Below, piece after piece: positions 1 to 8,536 of a DNA stretch of 64,000 nt. The stretch spans positions 62,001-126,000 of the forward strand of contig NZ_MCNV01000004.1 in NCBI RefSeq assembly GCF_001718195.1. Direction: 5' to 3'. A model generated the notes under the pieces. The model saw only the letters and a list, made by a program, of their open reading frames with translations, was not told the DNA's origin and ran no database searches. The translations under genes were made by a program, and so were the position numbers. Source of the DNA: Paraburkholderia nodosa (lineage in GTDB: Bacteria; Pseudomonadota; Gammaproteobacteria; Burkholderiales; Burkholderiaceae). Positions within the stretch are counted from its first letter, which is position 1. Each line of letters starts with the position of its first letter.

Positions 1-246
1 AAGCTCAAGATGAAGAGCGTGGGCCTGCATTGGGAGTTCATGTTTACGCGCTCGATGTTCGGGACGAAAGACCAGATTCGCCAGCATGATCTGCTCGAGC
101 GCATGGCTTCGCTCATCGACGAGGGCGTGTTGCGCACGACCCTCAACGAGAGCTTCGGGACCATCAATGCGGCAAACCTGCGCCGGGCGCACGAACTCGT
201 GGAAACCAACCGCTCGCGCGGCAAGCTCGTGCTCGAAGGGTTTTAA
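1..246 (+). CDS. C-terminal end of a zinc-type alcohol dehydrogenase (partial)
   Basis: The reading frame is open from the first base of the window and stops at TAA 244-246, so only about the last 80 residues are present. They resemble the C-terminus of the zinc-binding alcohol dehydrogenase / quinone oxidoreductase branch of the MDR superfamily: a Phe-Gly-Thr-Ile-Asn-Ala-Ala-Asn stretch, then a helix and a closing Gly-Lys-(Leu/Val)-Val-Leu-Glu-Gly-Phe. Such enzymes are cytoplasmic NAD(P)H-dependent oxidoreductases. The cofactor and zinc motifs lie outside the window, so the substrate cannot be guessed. The next gene is on the opposite strand, so this is the end of its transcription unit. Confidence 0.75.
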   Translation, partial: KLKMKSVGLHWEFMFTRSMFGTKDQIRQHDLLERMASLIDEGVLRTTLNESFGTINAANLRRAHELVETNRSRGKLVLEGF

Positions 247-381
247 ATCGCGCCGTCCGTCACTCGGATGCGCGGTCGAACGCACAATGGGCCGTGCTCA
301 TGAGCCTCACGTACGGACCCCTCACGGTGCGGTTATGTGCTTACGGCTCGACGACAATCCACGTCGTCGAGCTCGAGCGCA

Positions 382-618
382 TCAGCGCGCAGTTTCGGGG
401 CGCTTCCAGTGCGCGTTGGCGTGCTTGTCCGTAATGCGAACCTTCGCCAGCAGCGGCCTATAGCCTCTCAGGACGATTTCGCTGATCGCGAGAAGCTCGG
501 AGCGAAAGATGTTCTCGGCGAACTTGCTGCCGTCCGCGAACTCCAGGGCATAGCCATCGATTGGCCCCCATTGGCCTCTCGGTAACGGTTCGATATAGAC
601 GTCCATCATGTTCTCCAT
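382..618 (-). CDS. Small DUF2188-like protein
   Basis: A 78-residue basic, soluble protein. It begins with Asp-Val-Tyr-Ile-Glu-Pro and ends in a conserved-looking His-Trp-Lys tail, with a central helix followed by a Lys-Val-Arg-Ile strand. From memory this matches small DUF2188-like proteins common in Burkholderia, which carry the same MxVYVEP start and a DHWR-type end. No function is established for the family. There is no signal peptide or membrane segment. An in-frame alternative start lies at the Met-Met pair 3-4 codons downstream. It stands alone between the upstream dehydrogenase tail (convergent) and the marR gene. Confidence 0.55.
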   Translation of the reverse strand: MENMMDVYIEPLPRGQWGPIDGYALEFADGSKFAENIFRSELLAISEIVLRGYRPLLAKVRITDKHANAHWKRPETAR

Positions 619-847
619 TGATTAACAAGCGAATAAGAAGCGTCGTTGGATTCAGTCTATCGCAGTGAAAGACGACTTCCCTGCAGCATCGTGGAACCGC
701 AATTTCCTTGTTGTTCAATGGTTTACGTGATGTCTTTCACGATAAGAGAAGGTGTCCTTCCATGTGCAATTGCAGGCCCGCAGCCGCAAATGCGGAATTT
801 GCACACACCGGGCGCGCATTGCACGATATGAAAGCGCGAGCGTGCAT

Positions 848-1342
848 TCACGCCTCGTCGCGCTGCGCCGGTTCGCCGAGATCGATCTCGTCCATGCCCT
901 TGTTCAGCTGATTCAGGAAGTGCACGAGCGAAACCTTGTCGTCGAAGCGAAAGCTCGCGAGCGCCTGGCGATAAAACTCGTAGATCTTCGGCTGCAGGCT
1001 CTCCCAGAACACCTTGCCCTGCTCTGTGAGCACGACCTTTTTCGCACGCCGGTCCACGGTGTCGGCCACGCGCAGCACGTGATCGTCGCGCTCCAGGCGC
1101 TTGAGCACGCCGTCGAGACTCTGGCGGCTCACCACGAGATAATCGGCCAGTTCGGAAAACGACATGCCCTCTGCAACCTGCGGGCGCGACAGCGCGCCGA
1201 GCACCGACCACTGCACGGTCGTGATGCCGAGCGCCTTGGTCGTCTGCCGGTCGAGCGTGTTACCCGCCTGGAAAAGCCGGAAGAACAAGCGGTTGTGAAT
1301 CGACGAGACGGATTGATCGTACGAAGGGTCGTTCTGGGTCAT
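848..1342 (-). CDS. MarR-family transcriptional regulator
   Basis: A 164-residue winged-helix regulator. The fold is visible as an N-terminal dimerisation helix (Ile-His-Asn-Arg-Leu-Phe-Phe-Arg-Leu-Phe), a helix-turn-helix around Phe-Ser-Glu-Leu-Ala-Asp-Tyr-Leu-Val-Val-Ser-Arg-Gln-Ser, and a wing with Arg-Val-Ala-Asp-Thr-Val-Asp-Arg-Arg-Ala-Lys. The ATG at 1342 is preferred over one 12 codons upstream because the protein then begins where the family does. It is divergent from the flavoprotein gene at 1541 across 198 bp, the usual arrangement for a MarR repressor and its target, with an aromatic or reactive ligand as the likely inducer. Target and ligand are inferred. Confidence 0.85.
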   Translation of the reverse strand: MTQNDPSYDQSVSSIHNRLFFRLFQAGNTLDRQTTKALGITTVQWSVLGALSRPQVAEGMSFSELADYLVVSRQSLDGVLKRLERDDHVLRVADTVDRRAKKVVLTEQGKVFWESLQPKIYEFYRQALASFRFDDKVSLVHFLNQLNKGMDEIDLGEPAQRDEA

Positions 1343-1466
1343 GGGCGCCTTTCGGTCGCCGCGCGAGTGCGGCGGCAATGAGACAAATACCTGATACGAA
1401 AATAGTGAAGGGAAGTGGGTGCGCCGTCCATCTGGGCAATACCCCTCCTCGTGCCCACAATATATA

Positions 1467-1503
1467 TCATGATGTTGACGTAATTAAGGGGCTCGCCTAG
1501 AGT
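1467..1503 (+). promoter_or_regulatory. Candidate sigma-70 promoter with adjacent palindrome
   Basis: TTGACG at 1475-1480 and TAGAGT at 1498-1503 are separated by 17 bp, a fair sigma-70 promoter about 38 bp ahead of the flavoprotein start. The 8-bp palindrome ATCATGAT (1467-1474) abuts the -35 box in an AT-rich patch and could be part of a MarR operator. The promoter is seen by consensus only. Confidence 0.4.
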
Positions 1504-1540
1504 GTGGAAACGACGCTCGAGAATATCAAGAGACATCCCC

Positions 1541-3562
1541 ATGGCGACCTACGATCGGCTTTTGACCCCGCTTCGCGTTGGCGCGACGCTGCTGCGCAAC
1601 CGCATGGTGATGGGCGCGATGCACACGCGGCTCGAAACGCTCGACCGTCCGCAAGAGCGCCTCGCCGCGTTCTATGCGGCGCGCGCGGCCGGCGAGATCG
1701 GCCTGATTCTGAGCGGCGGGTTCTCGCCGAACGCCGAAGGCGTGATGGAAGCGGGCGGCCCGCTCTTCAATCGCGCGGAGCAGGTCGACGAGCATCGCGC
1801 GGTGACGCACGCGGTTCACGAAGCGGGCGGCAAGATCGTGCTGCAGATCCTGCACGCGGGCCGCTATGCGAAAGTGCCGGAGTGCGCGGGGCCCTCGGCC
1901 GCCAAGGCGCGAATCAACGCGTACGCGCCGCGCGCGCTCAGCACTCAGGAAGTGCGCGCCACCATCGATGATTTCGCCCGCACGGCGGCGCTGGCGGTCC
2001 AGGCCGGTTACGACGGCGTGGAGATCATGGGCTCGGAAGGCTATCTCATCAACGAGTTCACGGCCGCCGTCACCAACGCGCGCGCCGACGAATACGGCGG
2101 CAGCTTCGCAGGCCGCATCCGCTTCGCGCTCGACATCGTGCGCGCCGTACGCGCAGAAATGGGCCGCGATCCCATGCTGATCTACCGTATCTCTTCAATC
2201 GATCTCGTGGAAGGCGGCATGAGCGGCGCCGAGATCGCGGCGTTCGCGAAGGAGATCGAAGCGGCCGGCGCGGATCTCATCAACACGGGCGTGGGCTGGC
2301 ACGAATCGGCGGTGCCGACCATCGCGGCGTGCGTGCCGCGCGCGGCCTGGCGCGACGCGATTCGCAACGTCAAAGAGGCGGTGTCGATTCCGGTGATGGC
2401 GTCGAACCGCATCAATACACCCGAGGTTGCAGAGGAACTGATCGCCTCCGGCGTGGCCGATCTCGTTTCGATGGCGCGCCCGCTGCTCGCCGATCCGGAC
2501 TTCGCGAAGAAGACGCGGCTTGGCGTGGCCGACGAAATCAACACCTGCATCGGCTGCAATCAGGCCTGCCTCGACCGCATCTTCACGGAACGCACGGCCA
2601 CTTGCCTCGTCAATCCGCGCGCCGGGCGCGAGATCGAATTCGCGGCGGGCAAGGCTTTGCAGCCCAAACGCATCGCGGTCGTGGGCGGCGGACCGGCCGG
2701 CATGGCGTTCGCGATCAACGCCGCCGAACGTGGCCATACGCTCACGCTGTTCGAAGCGCATGCGCGGCTGGGTGGGCAGCTGAATCTGGCGAAGGTCGTC
2801 CCCGGCAAAGCCGAGTTTCACGAGATGCTGCGCTATTTCGAGGTGCGGCTAAAACGGCTTGGCGTGACGTTGCGGCTTGGGGAAGCCGCTACGGCTGATG
2901 AACTCGCCAGCGAGGCGTTCGACGAGATCGTCATCGCCACCGGCGTCACGCCGCGCGTGCCCGATATTGCAGGTGTCGATCATCCGAAGGCGGTGTCGTA
3001 CATCGATGTGCTCGCGGGCAAGGTCGAAGTGGGCGCGCGCGCGGCGATCATCGGCGCGGGCGGTATCGGTTTTGACGTGGCCGAGTATCTGCTGGGCGAT
3101 GAGCAGGAATCGCTGGACCGCGGTGCGTTTTTCCGCGCGTGGGGCGTCGATCCTGAGAATGCGGATGCGGGCGGCTTGACGCGTAGCGACGCTCATGGCG
3201 CGCCGCGCCGTAGCGTGCACATGTTTCAGCGCAAGGAGGAACCACTCGGCAGGAGCCTCGGCAAATCGACGGGATGGATCCTGAAGGCCCGGCTGCGCAA
3301 GGCGCACGTGATGATGACGTCGGGCGTGACCTATGACGCGATCGACGACGAAGGCCTGCATTATCGCGTCGACGGCAAGCCGCATGTGCTCGCCGTCGAT
3401 CATGTCGTGCTGTGCGCGGGCCAGAATTCGAATCGGACGCTCTATGACGAACTCGTCGCGCGCGCAGCGAAACCGAAGGTGATAGGCGGCGCCGATGTCG
3501 CCGCCGAACTCGATGCGTTGCGCGCTATCGATCAGGCCACGCGGCTCGCGCTAACGATATGA
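1541..3562 (+). CDS. FAD/FMN- and 4Fe-4S-dependent NADH:flavin oxidoreductase (2,4-dienoyl-CoA reductase-like)
   Basis: A 673-residue protein with the FadH/trimethylamine-dehydrogenase layout. An N-terminal FMN TIM barrel spans about residues 5-330. A 4Fe-4S cluster motif CX2CX3CX11C uses Cys336, 339, 343 and 355. A C-terminal FAD/NAD(P) module carries Gly-Gly-Gly-Pro-Ala-Gly-Met near residue 385 and a second Gly-Ala-Gly-Gly-Ile-Gly dinucleotide motif. Length fits the roughly 670-residue family. The start at ATG 1541 gives the expected Tyr-Asp-Arg-Leu-Leu-Thr-Pro-Leu barrel entry; an ATG 13 codons upstream would add basic non-family sequence. It probably reduces an enone or dienoyl substrate with NAD(P)H. 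Regulation by the divergent MarR gene is inferred. Confidence 0.85.
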   Translation: MATYDRLLTPLRVGATLLRNRMVMGAMHTRLETLDRPQERLAAFYAARAAGEIGLILSGGFSPNAEGVMEAGGPLFNRAEQVDEHRAVTHAVHEAGGKIVLQILHAGRYAKVPECAGPSAAKARINAYAPRALSTQEVRATIDDFARTAALAVQAGYDGVEIMGSEGYLINEFTAAVTNARADEYGGSFAGRIRFALDIVRAVRAEMGRDPMLIYRISSIDLVEGGMSGAEIAAFAKEIEAAGADLINTGVGWHESAVPTIAACVPRAAWRDAIRNVKEAVSIPVMASNRINTPEVAEELIASGVADLVSMARPLLADPDFAKKTRLGVADEINTCIGCNQACLDRIFTERTATCLVNPRAGREIEFAAGKALQPKRIAVVGGGPAGMAFAINAAERGHTLTLFEAHARLGGQLNLAKVVPGKAEFHEMLRYFEVRLKRLGVTLRLGEAATADELASEAFDEIVIATGVTPRVPDIAGVDHPKAVSYIDVLAGKVEVGARAAIIGAGGIGFDVAEYLLGDEQESLDRGAFFRAWGVDPENADAGGLTRSDAHGAPRRSVHMFQRKEEPLGRSLGKSTGWILKARLRKAHVMMTSGVTYDAIDDEGLHYRVDGKPHVLAVDHVVLCAGQNSNRTLYDELVARAAKPKVIGGADVAAELDALRAIDQATRLALTI

Positions 3563-3586
3563 CGTCGCTGCTGGCGCATGCGCTGG

Positions 3587-4888
3587 TCACGAATATGCTT
3601 CGTCCGTGAGCGGCGCACTCTTGCGCGCGTCGCGAATGAAAATTGCCGAGAGCGCCGCGCCAGTGAGTGCAACCGCACCGGCCAGCACGAACGCCGTGGC
3701 GAACGAGCCGCTGCGCTCCACCAGCAAGCCCGTCACTGCCGGCCCGATCACGCCCGAAAGGCTGCCCACGCAGTGCATGCAGCCGCTCACGCTGCCCACC
3801 CTCGCGGAATGCACGACGTCCTGCACGATCGCCCAGTAGAGCGCACCCGTCGCATAGAGCAGGAAGAGCGCGATGGACATCAGCGCGATGGCCGCGACAG
3901 CCGTATGGACGAGGCCGGCAACGCCCACGCACACGCCCGTCGCCGCGAGGCACGTCGACAGGACAAGCTTGCGTGAGAGCATGAGCTTGCCGGTCCAGCG
4001 GAAAATCGCATCGGAGATCGCGCCGCCCGCCGCGAGGCCAACGGTGCCCACGAGCCACGGCACGACGGTGGCGAGACTCATCTCGCGAATGTTGAGGTGA
4101 TGCGCCTGCACGAGGTAGCTCGGGAACCAGCTCAGAAAGAAGAACAGCACGTAGTTGTAGGCGAAGAACGCCACGGCCGTTGCGATCACGAGCGGCTGGC
4201 GCAGCCATGCCGAAAGCGGCAAAGAAGCGGCGCTGTCGGGCACCGCGCGGCTCGCGTGCGCGACGCCCTGCCCCCGCCGCGCGGGCTCGGCTTCGTCGAG
4301 CGTGCTGACAAAGCGGCTTTCCGAGGGACGGTTGGCGGTGAGCAGCATCCACGCGACGCACCATACGAGGCCAATCGCGCAGATGATCCAGAACGCGGGG
4401 CGCCAGCCGAAACTGATCGCGAGCAGCCCGATGACCGGGCCGGCAATTGCGCCGCCGAGCGGCGAGCCGGCGCTCAGGAGTCCCATGGAAGTCGCGGCGA
4501 TGTCGCGCGGCATCCAGTTGTTGACCATCTTGTTCGCGCCTGCGCAGAGCGGCCCTTCGGCCATGCCGAAAAGCACGCGCAGCACGAGCAGGCTCGCGAA
4601 GCCCACGGCCACGGCCGTGAGCCCGCAGAAGATCGACCACAGCCCGACCGCGAGGACATACACGATCTTCGGCCCGAGCTTATCGCTCGCGAGGCCGCCC
4701 ACGAAGTTGAACAGCGCATAGCCTACGAAGAAGCTGCTGAACACGATGCCCATCTGCGCCGCATCGATGCCGAGGTCCTTTTGAACGAGCGGTGCGGTGA
4801 TCGAAAGCGCCACCCGGTCGAGATAGTTGATGCCGTAGACGAGGAATAACAGGAATACGGTTATCCATCCCATCGTGCGTTGCTTCAT
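3587..4888 (-). CDS. MFS transporter, anion:cation symporter type (sugar acid uptake)
   Basis: A 433-residue, 12-helix major facilitator protein. The N-terminus (Tyr-Gly-Ile-Asn-Tyr-Leu-Asp-Arg-Val-Ala-Leu-Ser) and the Gly-Met-Ala-Glu-Gly-Pro / Asn-Lys-Met-Val-Asn-Asn-Trp motifs are those of the ACS family, which includes glucarate, galactonate and hexuronate:H+ symporters. A good ribosome site (GGAG, 7 nt before ATG 4888) fixes the start. It lies 42 bp downstream of the mannitol-dehydrogenase-family gene on the same strand, so the two are probably co-transcribed. Its likely cargo is the sugar acid used by this module, such as L-gulonate, D-fructuronate or D-mannonate. The specific substrate is inferred from context only. 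Confidence 0.85.
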   Translation of the reverse strand: MKQRTMGWITVFLLFLVYGINYLDRVALSITAPLVQKDLGIDAAQMGIVFSSFFVGYALFNFVGGLASDKLGPKIVYVLAVGLWSIFCGLTAVAVGFASLLVLRVLFGMAEGPLCAGANKMVNNWMPRDIAATSMGLLSAGSPLGGAIAGPVIGLLAISFGWRPAFWIICAIGLVWCVAWMLLTANRPSESRFVSTLDEAEPARRGQGVAHASRAVPDSAASLPLSAWLRQPLVIATAVAFFAYNYVLFFFLSWFPSYLVQAHHLNIREMSLATVVPWLVGTVGLAAGGAISDAIFRWTGKLMLSRKLVLSTCLAATGVCVGVAGLVHTAVAAIALMSIALFLLYATGALYWAIVQDVVHSARVGSVSGCMHCVGSLSGVIGPAVTGLLVERSGSFATAFVLAGAVALTGAALSAIFIRDARKSAPLTDEAYS

Positions 4889-4930
4889 GTTCAGTCTCCA
4901 GTCTTTATAGATATGGGCGCGCGTGCGGCA

Positions 4931-6406
4931 TCAGGCAGGGGCGGGGCAAGCCAGCAGCGCGTTCGTGCCGTGCAGGCGCAGCGATTGCAGATGTCCGGCG
5001 AGCCGATCGGCGAACGCCTGCGGCCAGGGCGTTGCGCCAAACACGCTCGTGTGCGAGAGGGCGGCTTGCACGGTATCGAGCGCCGTGCTCGCGCCGCGCA
5101 GCTTCGCGGCAAGTGCGGGGGCGCCAGGATCACTCACCAGGACCGACGCGCCCGTGTCGCTGCGTTCGGTCGCGAGGTAGTGCAGCCAGGCGGCGAGCGC
5201 GCGTTCGAGATGGGGGCGCTCGATACCGCGCGCGAGGCTCTCGCGCAGCGCGGGTAGCCAGCGCACCGGCACTTTCTGGGTGCCGTCTGTCGCGATCTGA
5301 CCGGTAAGGTGCGCAAGCGTCGGGTTGGCAAAGCGCGCCAGCAGATCCTGGCAGTACGAATGAACGTCGAAGCCGGGTGGGACCGTCACGGTGGCGAGCA
5401 GGTCCTCGGTCATCAGCGCGCGCACGAAGGCGGCCATGGCAGGATCGCCCATCGCATCGGAGACGGTTTCGCGCCCGCGCAACTGGCCGACATACGCAAT
5501 CGCCGAATGCGAGCCGTTCAGGAGGCGCAGTTTCATGGCCTCGTACGGGTGCACATTGCGTGTGAGCAGCGCGCCCGCGTCTTCCCACGCGGGGCGCGGG
5601 CCGCTGAAGCGGTCTTCGATGACCCACTGGGTGAACGGCTCGCATACGATCGCGGCTTCGTCGTGCAGGCCGAGTTGCGTGGCAGCCGCGTCGAGCGACG
5701 CGGGCGTGGCGGCCGGCACGATGCGATCGACCATCGTGTTGGGAAACGCGATCGTCTCGCCGATGCGGCGCGCGAGCGCCGGGTCGAACTGCTCCGCATA
5801 CTGGATCAGGAGCTTGCGCAGCGTGTCGCCGTTGGCCTGCATGTTGTCGCAGCAGACCACAGTAAGCGGCGCGCCGGCCGGGCGGCGGCGGATGCCCGCG
5901 GCGAGCACGCCAAGCGTGGTGCGGGGCGCATCGGGTGTCTTGAGGTCGTGGCGGATGCCGGGGTCGCCGGCGTCCAGCTCGGCGCCGGCGGGCGCGATGC
6001 TGTAGCCCTTCTCGGTCACGGTCAGGCTCACGATGGCCACGCCGGGGTCCGCAATTGCGCCGAGCACCCGGTCCATCGCCTCGGGCGCGTAAAGCGCGCC
6101 GCGCAGCGCGCCGACCACGCGGCACGCCGCCGTCTCGCCGCTGCGCTCAGTCACCGAATAGAGGTAGTCCTGGGCAGCCAGCGCCTGCGGCACGCGCCGC
6201 TCGCGCAGGCTCACGCCGACGATGCCCCAGCGCGTGTCGCCGCGCTCGAGCAGCGCTTCCGTATAGAGCGCCTGGTGCGCGCGATGAAACGCACCGAGCC
6301 CGAGATGGACGATGCCGGGGCGCACGCGCTGGCGGTCGTATCCCGGCTGGCGCACGGTCGACGCGGCTTTAGTTAGTGAGCGCTCGCATAGAAGAGGTGC
6401 CGTCAT
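4931..6406 (-). CDS. Mannitol dehydrogenase-family protein, probable fructuronate reductase
   Basis: A 491-residue long-chain dehydrogenase with the NAD site Val-His-Leu-Gly-Leu-Gly-Ala-Phe-His-Arg-Ala-His and the family motifs Ser-Leu-Thr-Val-Thr-Glu-Lys-Gly-Tyr, Cys-Cys-Asp-Asn-Met-Gln-Ala-Asn-Gly and Lys-Leu-Arg-Leu-Leu-Asn-Gly-Ser-His-Ser. The family interconverts polyols or aldonates with ketoses or keto-acids. UxuB reduces D-fructuronate to D-mannonate, which fits the ManD-type dehydratase across the divergent promoter. The ATG at 6406 lacks a clear ribosome site and sits only 4 bp from a palindromic operator, so the message could be leaderless or the start could be slightly downstream. 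Fructuronate reductase is favoured over mannitol dehydrogenase by context. Confidence 0.8.
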   Translation of the reverse strand: MTAPLLCERSLTKAASTVRQPGYDRQRVRPGIVHLGLGAFHRAHQALYTEALLERGDTRWGIVGVSLRERRVPQALAAQDYLYSVTERSGETAACRVVGALRGALYAPEAMDRVLGAIADPGVAIVSLTVTEKGYSIAPAGAELDAGDPGIRHDLKTPDAPRTTLGVLAAGIRRRPAGAPLTVVCCDNMQANGDTLRKLLIQYAEQFDPALARRIGETIAFPNTMVDRIVPAATPASLDAAATQLGLHDEAAIVCEPFTQWVIEDRFSGPRPAWEDAGALLTRNVHPYEAMKLRLLNGSHSAIAYVGQLRGRETVSDAMGDPAMAAFVRALMTEDLLATVTVPPGFDVHSYCQDLLARFANPTLAHLTGQIATDGTQKVPVRWLPALRESLARGIERPHLERALAAWLHYLATERSDTGASVLVSDPGAPALAAKLRGASTALDTVQAALSHTSVFGATPWPQAFADRLAGHLQSLRLHGTNALLACPAPA

Positions 6407-6410
6407 TGCT

Positions 6411-6427
6411 TTGTACCATGGTACGAA
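6411..6427. promoter_or_regulatory. Candidate GntR operator 1
   Basis: GTACCATGGTAC (6413-6424) is a perfect 12-bp palindrome inside TTGTACCATGGTACGAA. It lies immediately upstream of the fructuronate-reductase start, so a bound protein would block initiation. The core TACCATGGTA recurs 96 bp away in front of the gntR gene. Confidence 0.6.
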
Positions 6428-6506
6428 TACGAATGACTGAAGCTTAGTCCGATGTTTTATCTCGTTTTATCGGGGTTAACGCTATGCGGTGACCGCACAG
6501 CGCATT

Positions 6507-6522
6507 TGCTACCATGGTACAA
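6507..6522. promoter_or_regulatory. Candidate GntR operator 2
   Basis: A second copy of the TACCATGGTA palindrome (6510-6519), followed by CAA as in a GTACAA half-site. It sits about 20 bp before the gntR start. Its centre is 96 bp from operator 1, close to nine helical turns, so looping between the two is possible. Assignment to the GntR protein is inferred from position and symmetry. Confidence 0.6.
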
Positions 6523-6541
6523 ACCGTTTCCCGTTACCGAC

Positions 6542-7273
6542 ATGAGCCAGACCGTCATCGAACCGCAAGAGGACGCCGTCCTCGCCGCACTGAGCGGATT
6601 CGTCGCCAATCCCGACGCGTCTTATCGCCCGCAGGTGCACGCCTTCCTGCGCGACGCCATCGTGCGCGGCTCGCTGCCGCCGCGCGCAAGCCTTTCCGAA
6701 GCCGCGATTGCCGAAGCGCTGCAGGTCAGCCGCACGCCGGTGCGCGAAGCGCTTGCGCAGCTCGCCGACGAACATCTCGTGAACATCTACCGCAAGGTCG
6801 GCACGATCGTCGCGCCGATCTCCGTTTCCCAGCTCGAAGAGGGACGCTTCGCGCGCAGCACGCTCGAATGCGCGAACCACGTGCAGCTGGCCCAGACCAT
6901 CACGCCCGAGCAGCTCTCGGAGTTCGGCCGGATCGTCGATGACCAGCGTGACGCCGTCGCGCGCGGCGACGTCGATCGCTTTTTCGATCTCGACGAGCTG
7001 ATGCACCGGCGCCTGTTCGAATTCGCGGGCCGCTCGCATGTGTGGGAAATGCTGCAGCCAATGAAACGCCAGTTCGATCGCGTGCGCTGGTTGCTGCTCG
7101 ACCGCGTGGCGGACCATGCGCAGCGCGCGCTGCGCGAACACGAGTTGATCCTCGCGCATATTGCCTCGCGCAACTTCGCGCAACTGGGCGCGACGGTGGC
7201 GAGCCATATCGACCGCGTGGGCTCGCATCTGCCGGAAGTGCGGGCGCGCGTGCCCGACTATTTCGTCGAATGA
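6542..7273 (+). CDS. GntR-family regulator with FCD domain
   Basis: A 243-residue FadR-subfamily regulator. The winged helix (about residues 20-85) contains the [12 protein letters not shown] recognition helix that is nearly invariant in GntR proteins. An all-helical FCD ligand domain follows (about 95-220) with the Asp-x-x-x-His metal/ligand motif (Phe-Asp-Leu-Asp-Glu-Leu-Met-His). The ATG at 6542 is chosen because 30 extra upstream codons would encode unrelated sequence and span the operator. The gene is first in a plus-strand set with the ManD and RspB-like genes, 19 bp apart, and divergent from the transporter/reductase pair. It probably represses both arms until a sugar acid binds. Confidence 0.85.
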   Translation: MSQTVIEPQEDAVLAALSGFVANPDASYRPQVHAFLRDAIVRGSLPPRASLSEAAIAEALQVSRTPVREALAQLADEHLVNIYRKVGTIVAPISVSQLEEGRFARSTLECANHVQLAQTITPEQLSEFGRIVDDQRDAVARGDVDRFFDLDELMHRRLFEFAGRSHVWEMLQPMKRQFDRVRWLLLDRVADHAQRALREHELILAHIASRNFAQLGATVASHIDRVGSHLPEVRARVPDYFVE

Positions 7274-7292
7274 AACAGAGTGGAGACAGCAA

Positions 7293-8501
7293 TTGAAGAT
7301 TGAACGGTTGCAGACGATCGTCACCTGCCCCGGCCGCAATTTCGTGACCGTGAAGATCGTGACCGACGAAGGCGTGTACGGTCTCGGTGACGCGACGCTC
7401 AACGGCCGCGAACTGGCCGTGCGCTCGTACCTCGAAGATCACGTGTTTCCGTGCCTCGTGGGCCGCGACCCCCGCAATATCGAGGACATCTGGCAATACC
7501 TCTATCGCGGCGCGTACTGGCGGCGCGGCCCGGTCACGATGACGGCGATCGCCGCGATCGACATGGCGCTCTGGGATATCAAGGGCAAGCTCGCGAACAT
7601 GCCCGTGTATCAGTTGCTGGGCGGCAAGAGCCGCGAAGGGCTGATGGTCTATGGCCACGCAAACGGGCGAGACCACGAAGAAGCCATCGACGCGGTGCGC
7701 CAGCATGTGGAGGAGGGCTACCAGGCGATTCGCGTGCAGTCAGGCGTGCCCGGTCTCGACAAGGTGTATGGCGTGGGCAAGGTCAAGGGCGAATACGAGC
7801 CCGCCCAAAAGGGGCTGCCGCCCGAGGAACCGTGGGACACGGCGCTCTATCTGCGCCATACGCCCGAACTCTTTCGCAAGGTGCGCGAGGCCGTGGGCTT
7901 CGGCCCGCATCTGCTGCATGACGCGCACCACCGCCTCACGCCGATCGAGGCCGCGCGCCTGGGCCGCGACCTGGAGCCGTATCGCCTCTTCTGGCTGGAG
8001 GACGCGACACCGGCCGAGAACCAGGAGAGCTTCCGCCTGATCCGCAGCCACACGAGCACGCCGCTTGCGGTGGGCGAGGTGTTCAACTCGATCTGGGACT
8101 GCAAGGACCTGATACGCGAGCAGCTCATCGACTATATCCGCGCGACCATCGTGCACGCGGGCGGCATTACGCATATGCGCCGCATTGCCGATTACGCGGC
8201 CATGTACCAGGTGCGTACGGGCTTTCATGGCGCCACCGATCTTTCGCCGGTCTGCATGGCCGCCGCCGTGAACTTCGGCCTGTGGGCGCCGAACTTCGGC
8301 ATTCAGGAACTGATGCCGCACAACGCGCTCACGAATGCCGTGTTCCCGCATCAGTACCGCTTCGAGAACGGTTTCCTCGTGATGGACGAAGCGCCGGGGC
8401 TCGGCGTGGACATCGACGAGACGCTGGCCGCGAAGTATCCCTATGAACGTGCCTATCTGCCGGTCGCCCGTCTGCGCGACGGGTCGATGTGGAACTGGTA
8501 G
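7293..8501 (+). CDS. ManD/RspA-type D-mannonate dehydratase (enolase superfamily)
   Basis: A 402-residue enolase-superfamily enzyme matching the mannonate dehydratase subgroup in length and motifs. Metal ligands appear as Asp in His-Asp-Ala-His-His, Glu in Glu-Asp-Ala-Thr-Pro-Ala-Glu and Glu in Gly-Glu-Val-Phe-Asn-Ser. The His in Asp-Ala-His and a Thr-Gly-Phe-His-Gly-Ala-Thr-Asp loop complete the site. ManD enzymes dehydrate D-mannonate (some also D-gluconate) to 2-keto-3-deoxygluconate; RspA of E. coli belongs to this family. The start is TTG at 7293 with GGAG 7 nt upstream, and the encoded N-terminus Lys-Ile-Glu is typical. An upstream in-frame ATG would overlap gntR by about 110 bp. Confidence 0.85.
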   Translation: MKIERLQTIVTCPGRNFVTVKIVTDEGVYGLGDATLNGRELAVRSYLEDHVFPCLVGRDPRNIEDIWQYLYRGAYWRRGPVTMTAIAAIDMALWDIKGKLANMPVYQLLGGKSREGLMVYGHANGRDHEEAIDAVRQHVEEGYQAIRVQSGVPGLDKVYGVGKVKGEYEPAQKGLPPEEPWDTALYLRHTPELFRKVREAVGFGPHLLHDAHHRLTPIEAARLGRDLEPYRLFWLEDATPAENQESFRLIRSHTSTPLAVGEVFNSIWDCKDLIREQLIDYIRATIVHAGGITHMRRIADYAAMYQVRTGFHGATDLSPVCMAAAVNFGLWAPNFGIQELMPHNALTNAVFPHQYRFENGFLVMDEAPGLGVDIDETLAAKYPYERAYLPVARLRDGSMWNW

Positions 8502-8536
8502 GCAGACCTGATCAAATATTCATGGAAGCGTCCACT

